A stretch of 32,553 nt of DNA, taken from assembly GCA_022510805.1 (NCBI GenBank), contig JAFLSS010000017.1, positions 1 through 32,553 of the forward strand, read 5' to 3'. This DNA comes from Akkermansiaceae bacterium (GTDB lineage Bacteria; Verrucomicrobiota; Verrucomicrobiia; Verrucomicrobiales; Akkermansiaceae). A program made the translations under genes and the position numbers. Below, in pieces: positions 8,550 through 16,068 of this stretch (within the stretch, counting starts at the first letter, position 1; every line of letters starts with the position of its first letter). Below the pieces are notes generated by a model that made no database searches, was not told the DNA's origin, and worked only from the letters and a program-made list of their open reading frames with translations.

Positions 8550-9200
8550 TTATTTCATGCTGCTGATGGCGGCCGCCATATCGGGCGCGCGGAAGGTGGA
8601 ACTGCCGGCCACGAGACAGTCTGCCCCGGCCTCGCGACACAGCGGCGCCTGCGCGGGGCCGATGCCGCCATCCATCTGCACAAGAAAGCGCAGGCCGCGG
8701 GCCTCCCGGAGCCGGCTGAGCTCCCGCACCTTGTCGAGGACATGGGGCATGAAGCTCTGCCCGCCGAAGCCGGGTACCACACTCATGACGAGGAACATAT
8801 CCACCTCCTCCAAGTAGGGCATGAGCGCCTCCACCGGGGTGGCGGGGTTGATGGCCAGGCCGCAGCGCGCCCCGCCCTCGCGGATGGCACGCAGCGTGGC
8901 ATGCAGGTCGACCTCGCCCTCGCGCTCCACATGGATGGTGATCATGTCCATCTTCGCCGCAAGGAAGCGCGGCAGGTAGTGATCCGGCGCATCAATCATG
9001 AGATGCGCATCGAGAAACGCCTCCTCGGACACACTCTTGCGGATGGCGGCGCAAATGTCCGGCCCGAATGAGATATTATCCACAAAGGAGCCATCCATCA
9101 CATCCAGGTGCAGCCAATCGGCACCCGCCGCCAGAGCACGCTGCGCCTCCTCGCCAATGCGGCGAAAATCGCAGGCCAACATAGAGGGAGCAATGAGCAT
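8550..9200 (-). CDS. rpe: Ribulose-phosphate 3-epimerase
   Basis: Cytosolic TIM-barrel enzyme that interconverts ribulose 5-phosphate and xylulose 5-phosphate in the pentose phosphate pathway. Signatures: IAPSMLACDF at the start, HLDVMDGSFVDN with metal ligands H31 and D33 and catalytic D36, the HLMIDAPDHY block, MSVVPGFGGQSF, and the second catalytic aspartate in QMDGGIGP. The length of 216 residues is normal. The ATG at 9200 is preceded by a promoter whose -10 ends 6 nt upstream, so a leaderless transcript is predicted in addition to read-through from gluQ. The downstream membrane protein starts 4 nt after the stop. Confidence 0.97.
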   Translation of the reverse strand: MLIAPSMLACDFRRIGEEAQRALAAGADWLHLDVMDGSFVDNISFGPDICAAIRKSVSEEAFLDAHLMIDAPDHYLPRFLAAKMDMITIHVEREGEVDLHATLRAIREGGARCGLAINPATPVEALMPYLEEVDMFLVMSVVPGFGGQSFMPHVLDKVRELSRLREARGLRFLVQMDGGIGPAQAPLCREAGADCLVAGSSTFRAPDMAAAISSMK

Positions 9201-9206
9201 GCATGC

Positions 9207-9235
9207 ACCTTACCACGTATCACCCCTTTTGGCAA
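9207..9235 (-). promoter_or_regulatory. Promoter of rpe, leaderless
   Basis: Minus-strand -35 TTGCCA (9235-9230), 17-bp spacer and -10 TAAGGT (9212-9207). The -10 box ends 6 nt before the rpe ATG at 9200, so the expected first transcribed base is at or within one or two bases of the start codon. Confidence 0.55.
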
Positions 9236-9275
9236 CGCAAAACAGCAGGCGCGTGTGACAGCACGGCGCGCGCGC

Positions 9276-10154
9276 TCACTCCTCCCAGCGGCCGCCGCGG
9301 CGCAGCGCCGCCTGCAGTGAGTCCAGCAGCCGCTGCGGGCTCCACCCCGCGGCGCGCAATGACGCGATGGAGCGCGCGCCGTCCCGCTTGGCCAGCCGCT
9401 TCCCCGAGGCATCACACAGCAGGCGGTGGTGGCAATACTGCGGCACGGGCAGCCCCAGCGCCCCCTGCAGCGCGCGGTGAATATGAGTCGCCTCAAAGAG
9501 GTCTTCTCCGCGCGTCACAAGGCTCACCCCCTGCGCCGCGTCATCCACTACCACCGCCAGGTGGTAAGCCACCGGGGCGTCCTTGCGCGCCAGCACCGCA
9601 TCATCACACGCCGAGGGCACACAGCGCTGCACCCCGCGGCGGAGATCCTCCCAGAGCGGGCAGCCGATGCTGTCCTCCACGCGCCGCATATTCACCCGCC
9701 ACGCGTGGGGCACACCCGCCGCCAGCTTCTCCTGCACAAGCTCCGGCGGCAGCGCGCGGCATGTGCCGGGGTAGCGCGCGGCCGGGCAGCCATGCGGCGC
9801 GCGGGAGATCTCCTCCTGCCGGGCGCGGATCTCTGCTCGCGTGCAAAAACAGGGGTAGAGCAGCCCGCGCTGCCGCAGCTGCTCCAGCACAGCCGCATAC
9901 ACACCAAAGCGCCGGCTCTGCACCATCACCTCCCCATCAAAGGCCAGCCCCAGCCACACCAAATCCTGCAGCATGAGCCGCACCCACTCCGGGTTGCGCG
10001 TGCGCGCGGTGTCGATGTCCTCAATGCGCAGCAGGCAGCGCCCGCCGTGGAGGGTGGCCAGGCGGCGCGCCTCACACGCCGCCAGCAGGTGCCCCACATG
10101 CAGCGGGCCGCTGGGCGAGGGCGCAAAGCGCGTGGTCACAGGGAGGCGAAGCAT
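9276..10154 (-). CDS. gluQ: Glutamyl-Q tRNA(Asp) synthetase
   Basis: Truncated GluRS paralogue that attaches glutamate to queuosine at position 34 of tRNA-Asp without binding tRNA-Glu. Seen: TRFAPSPSGPLHVGHLLA with the HIGH-type motif HVGH (residues 19-22), the KMSKS-type KRLAKRDGA near residue 230, no anticodon-binding domain, and the zinc site of this family as C102-x-C104 with Y128 and C132. At 292 residues the size is typical. The open frame reaches back to 10235, but the ATG at 10154 overlaps the upstream stop (TGATG) and places the HVGH motif correctly. Its presence implies that the organism makes or salvages queuosine. Confidence 0.93.
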   Translation of the reverse strand: MLRLPVTTRFAPSPSGPLHVGHLLAACEARRLATLHGGRCLLRIEDIDTARTRNPEWVRLMLQDLVWLGLAFDGEVMVQSRRFGVYAAVLEQLRQRGLLYPCFCTRAEIRARQEEISRAPHGCPAARYPGTCRALPPELVQEKLAAGVPHAWRVNMRRVEDSIGCPLWEDLRRGVQRCVPSACDDAVLARKDAPVAYHLAVVVDDAAQGVSLVTRGEDLFEATHIHRALQGALGLPVPQYCHHRLLCDASGKRLAKRDGARSIASLRAAGWSPQRLLDSLQAALRRGGRWEE

Positions 10155-12100
10155 CAGTTGTAAGATGCCCTCACGATGATATCTGTCACGCGGCGGATTC
10201 CCTGCGCCGCCAGCTCGGAGTGCGGGTACTTGCACTGGGCGCGGTAGTAACCGGAGAGCGCGGAGCCAAACTCGCGCCGCTCCTCACAGGCAGCGGCATC
10301 GCGCAGCGCCTGCACAAAATCATGAGCCAAGGACTCAAACTCATGCAGCGCCTCTTTCATCTCCGAATCGGCGGCAAAATCCTCATTTTCCTTTTGCCAC
10401 TGCACCATCTTCTCATATGCCATGCAGGGGCCGAGAGCCGTATCCTGCCCGGCCACCGAGCGGATCTGCTCAAGCATGCCATCCATGCGCATGACGAGGG
10501 TGATCACCTCCTCATACTTCTTCGCGAGCTCGGGATCCGTGTTCACGATCTTGAAGCGCTCCTTTTCCCTGGCGATGCGGCGGTAGGACTTGAGCTCCAG
10601 CAAGCGGCGGAACTCCTCTTTCTCCGCATCGCCCTCATCATACTGCACCAGCTGCTTCGCGCCCTGCTCCAGCTGCGGGTTGAGCGGCCAGATGATACCG
10701 GCCTCCTGGATATACTGGTTGAACGCGTCCTCATCCCCCTTTTTCAAGGCTTTGAACGCATTGCGCAGCGCCAGGTCACTCTGCCGCTTCTTGCCCGCCG
10801 TGTAGGAGAGCAGCAGCGAATCATCAAAATCCTCATCCATCTCCTTCATCTTGCGGGCGATCTCTTCCACGGTGTTGTAATCGCGCGCATTGAGCGCTGA
10901 GAGTGCCCGCTTGCGCAGCGTCCAATACCGCGCGATGCGCTGCCGCGCCTCCATGGGGAAGGTGGCGACACTCTGCATGTACTCGCCGATGGCGACCGCC
11001 TCGATCAGGTGCTGCGTGGCCTCTCCCAGCTTGTTTTGCGCCAGCATGTTGTACACGGCCTGAATACTCTGGTCAACCTCGCGGCGGGCATTGCTCGCCA
11101 GCGAGTCGATGGCGTTCACCGTGGGCGGCATGCCAGCCACGCCGGTGAACAACTCCGATGCCTTGGAATCTTTTTTCATCTTCAGCTGCGTATCGCCGTC
11201 CTTGTAGACATGGCGGTACACACGCGCGCCGATGACGGCGTGGTCAAAGCGGCGGGACATGAGCAGCGAGATCAGCACGGACTGGTAATTCACTTTCGAC
11301 GCCGCCAGCCCCGCCTCATTGGCCGCTGTGTTGGCCGCCTCGAGAGCCTCCTTCTTGGCGGCCTGCTTGACATCCTGCGCAATGGCCAGCACATTCACAT
11401 CCCCCGCGCCGCCACCGCCGCCGGCTCCCTTTTTACCGCCTCCGATACTCCGGCCATCCTTGCGGTACTGGCTGGCATTCTGCATCTGGTTCGCACGTTC
11501 AATATGCTTGTTGTACTCCTCCATCAGGCGCGCGCTCTGCTTGTCGCGCTGCAGGTTCTTGCGCTGCACATCAATGGCGCTCACGATGGAGCTCGCCAGC
11601 ATGCCGGACTGCCCGCCATCGCCGGGGTATTTATCTGCCTCATAAAGGCTCAGGCCAATGTTGACCAAGCTGCCGCTGCCGATGGTATAGCGGCCATCGC
11701 GCCCCGATTTCTGAGTTTCCTTGAGAATGCGGTTGATGAGGTCGCGGTAGCGCTTGGACTCCGTGCTGTCATCCGGCGTCTGCTGAAGGTATTTCTCAAA
11801 CATGGCGCGCACGGCGGCATTGTTGCCCACATCGAAGCGCCCGCCATTGTATGACACGCTGTCGGACGCAGGATCCAGCAGGGGGATCTCCATGCCCAGC
11901 AACTGCGGGTTGGGAGTCTCGCCGCGGTGGGCGGGGTCATTGCTCGCAGGCTTGACAGACGAGCCCGAGGCATCAAAGCCCGAAGGCGCGGTGGGCATGG
12001 CACCGCCCTGCCCCGCCGGCTGCGCGGGCACTACCATCTGCGCGCGGGCAAGCCCGGCCGCACACAATGTAAGGGAAAGAAGAGAGAGCGCTTTCATCAT
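10154..12100 (-). CDS. Large secreted protein of unknown function
   Basis: I do not recognise this 648-residue protein. A clear signal peptide is seen (MMKALSLLSLTLCAAGLARA, cleavage expected after residue 20). A low-complexity Gln/Pro/Gly/Ser stretch follows to about residue 60. A glycine- and lysine-rich linker near residues 220-232 (GGGKKGAGGGGGAGD) divides the protein. The second half looks almost entirely alpha-helical and strongly charged, with repeated Glu/Lys-rich segments such as KMKEMDEDFDD and LALRNAFKALKKGDEDAF, reminiscent of TPR-like helical scaffolds but without a clear TPR consensus. It has two cysteines near residues 610-612 (AACEERR). Its start overlaps the upstream gene (ATGATG) and its stop overlaps gluQ. 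Likely periplasmic; start at 12100 or 12097. Confidence 0.8.
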   Translation of the reverse strand: MMKALSLLSLTLCAAGLARAQMVVPAQPAGQGGAMPTAPSGFDASGSSVKPASNDPAHRGETPNPQLLGMEIPLLDPASDSVSYNGGRFDVGNNAAVRAMFEKYLQQTPDDSTESKRYRDLINRILKETQKSGRDGRYTIGSGSLVNIGLSLYEADKYPGDGGQSGMLASSIVSAIDVQRKNLQRDKQSARLMEEYNKHIERANQMQNASQYRKDGRSIGGGKKGAGGGGGAGDVNVLAIAQDVKQAAKKEALEAANTAANEAGLAASKVNYQSVLISLLMSRRFDHAVIGARVYRHVYKDGDTQLKMKKDSKASELFTGVAGMPPTVNAIDSLASNARREVDQSIQAVYNMLAQNKLGEATQHLIEAVAIGEYMQSVATFPMEARQRIARYWTLRKRALSALNARDYNTVEEIARKMKEMDEDFDDSLLLSYTAGKKRQSDLALRNAFKALKKGDEDAFNQYIQEAGIIWPLNPQLEQGAKQLVQYDEGDAEKEEFRRLLELKSYRRIAREKERFKIVNTDPELAKKYEEVITLVMRMDGMLEQIRSVAGQDTALGPCMAYEKMVQWQKENEDFAADSEMKEALHEFESLAHDFVQALRDAAACEERREFGSALSGYYRAQCKYPHSELAAQGIRRVTDIIVRASYN

Positions 12101-12555
12101 GGGATTTCTACCTTATTGACCACCAGAACGCCGCGCACCTGCTCCCCCTCGGGAGTGGTGCCGGTGCGGCAGGAGACTTGGAAGATGAAGCGGTCGTTGC
12201 GGGTCAGGTTCACCCCCCGCAGATTCACCTGCGCCGGCACCAGCAGAGGCAGCCGCTCATCCGGATTATCCGCGAGCGATATGCACACCACGCGGTCATT
12301 GCCTATCGTTTCTATATTTTCCACCCTGCCGTCAAATACATACGAATTGCCGGCTGAGGCAAAGCGCGAGCCGTCTTTTCTGTAATCCGCGATGCGGAAA
12401 TGTGCCGTGGGTTCCAAGCCGCGCACGGAGCTCTTGCGCAGCACCCCGCTGCCCAGCAGGGCAATCAGCGCAGCGACTCCCACGCCGCCGAGGACGAGGA
12501 GCAGCGCGGCGGCGCCCCCTTTCTTTTTGCTATGTCGTGCTCTTCTGGCTGCCAT
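12097..12555 (-). CDS. Single-pass membrane-anchored protein, unknown
   Basis: A 152-residue protein with a basic N-terminus (RRARHSKKK, residues 3-11), one transmembrane segment at about residues 14-39 and an extracytoplasmic remainder. The soluble part is beta-rich, with regular strand-like segments (YVFDGRVENIETIG, RVVCISLAD, FIFQVSCRTG, GVLVVNKVEI) that suggest a small OB-like or beta-barrel fold; this is inference. Two cysteines (in VVCIS and QVSCR) might form a disulfide. I know no family for it. The stop overlaps the start of the secreted 648-residue protein, and the ABC transporter ends 48 nt upstream, so the three probably work together at the envelope. Confidence 0.75.
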   Translation of the reverse strand: MAARRARHSKKKGGAAALLLVLGGVGVAALIALLGSGVLRKSSVRGLEPTAHFRIADYRKDGSRFASAGNSYVFDGRVENIETIGNDRVVCISLADNPDERLPLLVPAQVNLRGVNLTRNDRFIFQVSCRTGTTPEGEQVRGVLVVNKVEIP

Positions 12556-12603
12556 ATTCTTGTATTCTTGCTGATAATTGAAAAGGAAAAACCGGCGTGC
12601 TGC

Positions 12604-14325
12604 TTACTCCCAGCGCTCGCGGCGCACGCCCCACCAGGCCAGCAGCAGTCCCACAACCACATGCCCCCACAGCACGGCGCTGCACAGCGTGGCATCGGAG
12701 AAGGTGGTCTGCACAATGCCCGTCACGGCCTTGAGCTCCTCAGGATTCAACCCGCCCTTGATGCTGCCGCTCCACGCCCAGTACGCCGACACAAAGGGCT
12801 GGGTGATCGTGTTCACCATATCCGGCAGCGCCAGCACCGCCCCGGAGAGCGGCAGCTGAAAGCCCACCAGGTAGATGCACAGCAGCGAGGCCTGATCTGC
12901 CGTGCGGCAATTGGCCGATATGCCAAAACACACACTTGTCATGGCGGCATTGGCCATGATCAGGAAATATAGCAGGTTGGAGGAGTCCCCCCGAAACTCA
13001 CCGAAAAATTGCACAAATGCGTACATCCATAGGCTCTGCACCACCACCAGCCCCGCCAAGAATACGGCCTTGGATGCCACATAGGCCGGCACGCGCATGC
13101 CGGCAAATTTTTCTTTCTCCATGATGAGGCGCTCACCGGCTACCTCACGCGAGGCGTTGTTGGAGCCCATGAGGCCGAGCAGGATGACCTCAAACATCAC
13201 AATCCCTGACAGGGCAGAGCCCACGCGGGCGCGGCGCTCGGCACGCTCCTGCTGGCTCTGCACATCCTGCACCATATCCGGTCCCCGCGTCTCTGAGATG
13301 GTGAGCAGCTGCTCCTGCCCCTTGTCGGCAAACAGCGCCACAAGCACAGGGAAGATCAGGATCATGAGCGCCTGCAGCAGCAGCTGTGAGCGATCCCGGA
13401 AAAAGATGGTCAACCGGCGCTTGAGCAAGCGGATAAACTGCGAGAAAAAGCCGGGCAGCTCCGGCGCTTCCTCCTCACTGCGCGGAGTCGGCGGCTTGGT
13501 CCCCATGCTGCGGTATTTCTCGACATGCTCTTTTTCGAGCCGCTGGTAATAAAAGACGCGGTGCTTGAGCCAGCTCACGCGCCATTCCTCCGGCTCGCGC
13601 TGCGAGAGGCGGGGGTAGACATCTTTCACATCCTCGACACTGAAGTAGTGCTGCATGGCGGAGGGCGAGCCGTGGTAGGCCAAATTGCCCTGCACCATCA
13701 CCATCACACTATCATAGAGGTGGATCTGCTCCAGACTGTGTGTCACCGAGATCACGATACACCCCGTATTGCGGCTCAAATCATGCAGCAGCTGCACAAT
13801 CTCGCGCTCGGAGCGCGGGTCCAACCCGCTGGTGACCTCATCACACAGCAGGATACGCGGCTCTGCCACCAGCTCCATGGCCAGCGCCAAGCGGCGCTTC
13901 TGCCCGCCGGAAAGCAGCTTCACCTGCCGGTCTGCAATCTCCTCTAGCCCGGTCATCACCAGCGCCATGTCGATGAGATCATCTATCGTCTCAGAATCAG
14001 CCTTGACTCGCAGGCGCGCCGCGTTTTCGATATTCTCATCCACGGTGAGCTCCTCGTAAGCGATGCCGAACTGCGGCACATAGCCAATCTCATGCGGCTC
14101 AAAGTCCCCCTCCTCCGATAAGTCACGCCCCTGCCACACAAATGTCCCCTCTGTGGCGGACTTGATGCCGGCAATTGTTTTGAGTAGCGTTGTCTTACCA
14201 CAGCCGGAGGGACCGACAATAGCCATGAAGTGCCCACACGGCACACAGAAGTTGACATCGTTGAGCAGCAACAGAGACTCCTCCCCATTGTCTACTTCAA
14301 GGCTGATATTGCGAGCTTCGAGCAT
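12604..14325 (-). CDS. ABCG-like half transporter (ATPase fused to ABC-2 permease)
   Basis: A 573-residue protein with the nucleotide-binding domain first and the membrane domain second, the reverse-order arrangement of ABCG/White-type half transporters. ATPase motifs: Walker A GPSGCGKTT (residues 38-46), Q-loop YVPQFG, signature LSGGQKRR, Walker B ILLCDEVTSGLD and switch histidine VTHS. From about residue 300 an ABC-2-type membrane domain has about six helices (for example LLQALMILIFPVLVALF and SGIVMFEVILLGLMGSNNAS). The domain pair would work as a homodimer. The substrate is unknown. Position upstream of a membrane-anchored and a large secreted protein suggests an export or envelope role. 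No convincing promoter was found in the 116 nt before the gene. Confidence 0.9.
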   Translation of the reverse strand: MLEARNISLEVDNGEESLLLLNDVNFCVPCGHFMAIVGPSGCGKTTLLKTIAGIKSATEGTFVWQGRDLSEEGDFEPHEIGYVPQFGIAYEELTVDENIENAARLRVKADSETIDDLIDMALVMTGLEEIADRQVKLLSGGQKRRLALAMELVAEPRILLCDEVTSGLDPRSEREIVQLLHDLSRNTGCIVISVTHSLEQIHLYDSVMVMVQGNLAYHGSPSAMQHYFSVEDVKDVYPRLSQREPEEWRVSWLKHRVFYYQRLEKEHVEKYRSMGTKPPTPRSEEEAPELPGFFSQFIRLLKRRLTIFFRDRSQLLLQALMILIFPVLVALFADKGQEQLLTISETRGPDMVQDVQSQQERAERRARVGSALSGIVMFEVILLGLMGSNNASREVAGERLIMEKEKFAGMRVPAYVASKAVFLAGLVVVQSLWMYAFVQFFGEFRGDSSNLLYFLIMANAAMTSVCFGISANCRTADQASLLCIYLVGFQLPLSGAVLALPDMVNTITQPFVSAYWAWSGSIKGGLNPEELKAVTGIVQTTFSDATLCSAVLWGHVVVGLLLAWWGVRRERWE

Positions 14326-14397
14326 GTTCGTTTTCGGATAGCCTCTTCAGAGTACAAGAAAATCGCTTACACCTCAAGAATAAAACACGTACAGCAG

Positions 14398-14428
14398 AAA
14401 AAACTTCACTTTCGGCCATCGCGGCCGA
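14398..14428 (-). terminator. Likely terminator after the GH18 gene
   Basis: On the minus strand, shortly after the GH18 stop, TCGGCC and GGCCGA (14423-14428 with 14412-14417) form a 6-bp stem with a 5-nt loop. About 8 nt later comes a run of six T ending near 14398. The gap between stem and T run is larger than ideal, so strength is uncertain. Confidence 0.4.
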
Positions 14429-14441
14429 GCCGTGTGAGCTC

Positions 14442-15944
14442 TCACCGCTCTGCCTGTTTGATGATGGTATATAACGCCTTGCTGAGCGACTTGGGGTGGC
14501 TCAGCGGCACATCTGTATCATACGCCCAGATGCACACACCACCTATGCCCTGCTGAAGCACAAACGCCCGGCACTTGTCCTTGATGAGCTCAGCGCCATT
14601 GAAAAAATGGCGCTCGCCCGTGGTGGGGTGTTGGAAGGTATTGCGCCCGGCAGGCAGCCCCGGGAACCAGCCGATGATGGTGCTGTAGCCATGCCCGCCC
14701 TGGTCCGTGTGCTTCGGCTTGGTGTCACGGCTGAAGAACGGCAGCCCCAGCACCACCTTGACCGGCGGCACGCGGCACTGCTTCACCAGGTAGTCCACAT
14801 CTGCCTGCGCGGCTTTTTTGGTGGAGTGCTCGCCGGGGCGGCCGTAGGACATGGAGTTGATGAAATCCACCCCATCCAGCACTTCCTGATTCGGCGCATC
14901 ATACCGCGTGGTCACCGCGATGGAGAGACTCGCCCCGGTGCCGGCCAGCTCCTCGCGCAGCTCTGCAAGGAAGAACGCAAACTTGCGCCAGCTCAGCTTC
15001 GCATTGTAGCGGCTGTTCTCGCGCGGGTACTCCCAGTCAATATCAATCCCCTCATACCCCTTCTCCAGCACCAGCGCCGCCACATGCCGCGCCAGCTCGC
15101 GGCGCGCCGGCTCATCATACAGCAGCCCCGCCATCGGGTTGTTGCGCTCATTGCACGAAAAACCGGCCAGCAAGCGCGCCTTGCCGCTCCCCCGCAGCGT
15201 GCGCGCCAGCTGCAAGCACTCATCCGAAAAATCCATCTGCCCGTGCACCGCATCATGCGCCCCCCTGAGCGACGTCCCCTCATGCGTGTAGCCGAACACG
15301 ATCAAATCCGTCATGCACTTGAGATGCTCCGCCGTCAGCAAGCCCTTATTATTCAGGCAAACCCACTTCGGCCGCACATAGGGCGCGATGCGGTACTTGA
15401 ACGGATACACCTCACCGGGCCGCGCCGCAGTCCTGCCATCCGCCCGGCATGAGCCATTTTTGCCGCGCGGCGGGGTCACACACCGCCCGGCGCCATCCAC
15501 CGCGCTCACCAGCAGCGCCTCCACCTTGGCGCCCCCCTTGGCAGCCGGCGCCACATCATACACCAGCCAAAAATAATGCTCCCCCGCGGCCAATGACAAA
15601 GGCTTGAACCTGAACACCATCTTCCCCTCCCCCGCCACCGCGCTCCGCTTGGCCAGCAGAGTGGCCTCAGCCTGCTGCCCCACCTGCGCCGGGCGCGTGG
15701 AAAAAAACGGCACCTCACTGTGGTACAGCGCCGCCCCGCTGATGACACCCTTGCGGGTGGCGCCCGGGGTAAAACACATCTGCTCCAGCTTTTCGCCGGC
15801 CCGGGCGGAAACCTTGACACGCAGGCACGGCTGCTCACTCACCCCGGCGTAAAAAACGCCATACATGGGCAGAGCCTCCAGCGTGAGAGCAGAGGCGCTG
15901 CCGGCCAAAGCCAGGGCACAGCCCACCAGATTCCATCTTGTCAT
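14442..15944 (-). CDS. Secreted GH18 glycosidase with N-terminal sialidase-associated domain
   Basis: A 500-residue exported glycoside hydrolase of family 18 (chitinases and endo-beta-N-acetylglucosaminidases). A signal peptide (RWNLVGCALALAGSASA) opens the protein. Residues about 25-170 resemble the beta-rich BNR-associated N-terminal domain of sialidases (ALYHSEVPFF, LAAGEHYFWLVYDVAPAAKGG, VEALLVSAVDG). The TIM barrel shows GYEGIDIDWEYP, with D301, D303 and catalytic E305; the first position of the usual DGxDxDxE is E298. Later motifs are FINSMSYGRPGEHS and GLPFFSRDTK. An ATG at 15956 overlaps the predicted -10 box, so the ATG at 15944 is chosen. Likely substrate: chitin-like or N-glycan/mucin GlcNAc linkages, undetermined. 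Confidence 0.87.
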   Translation of the reverse strand: MTRWNLVGCALALAGSASALTLEALPMYGVFYAGVSEQPCLRVKVSARAGEKLEQMCFTPGATRKGVISGAALYHSEVPFFSTRPAQVGQQAEATLLAKRSAVAGEGKMVFRFKPLSLAAGEHYFWLVYDVAPAAKGGAKVEALLVSAVDGAGRCVTPPRGKNGSCRADGRTAARPGEVYPFKYRIAPYVRPKWVCLNNKGLLTAEHLKCMTDLIVFGYTHEGTSLRGAHDAVHGQMDFSDECLQLARTLRGSGKARLLAGFSCNERNNPMAGLLYDEPARRELARHVAALVLEKGYEGIDIDWEYPRENSRYNAKLSWRKFAFFLAELREELAGTGASLSIAVTTRYDAPNQEVLDGVDFINSMSYGRPGEHSTKKAAQADVDYLVKQCRVPPVKVVLGLPFFSRDTKPKHTDQGGHGYSTIIGWFPGLPAGRNTFQHPTTGERHFFNGAELIKDKCRAFVLQQGIGGVCIWAYDTDVPLSHPKSLSKALYTIIKQAER

Positions 15945-15954
15945 GCCGGGACTC

Positions 15955-15983
15955 ATTGTACCCCGCCGCCGCAGCCTTGTCCA
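15955..15983 (-). promoter_or_regulatory. Promoter of the GH18 gene, nearly leaderless
   Basis: Minus-strand -35 TGGACA (15983-15978), 17-bp spacer and -10 TACAAT (15960-15955). The -10 box ends 10 nt before the ATG at 15944 and overlaps the alternative ATG at 15956, which rules the longer start out if this promoter is used. Confidence 0.6.
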
Positions 15984-16030
15984 CCTTTTTCCCACCGCCC
16001 ACACCCGGCAAAGAATGCGCGCTTTTGGCC

Positions 16031-16059
16031 TTGCGAAACACCCCGGGGCATGATACAAT
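16031..16059 (+). promoter_or_regulatory. Promoter of metG, nearly leaderless
   Basis: -35 TTGCGA (16031-16036), 17-bp spacer and -10 TACAAT (16054-16059). The -10 box ends 9 nt before the metG ATG at 16069. It diverges from the GH18 promoter, the two -35 boxes lying about 47 bp apart. Confidence 0.65.
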
Positions 16060-16068
16060 GCGCGCGCT

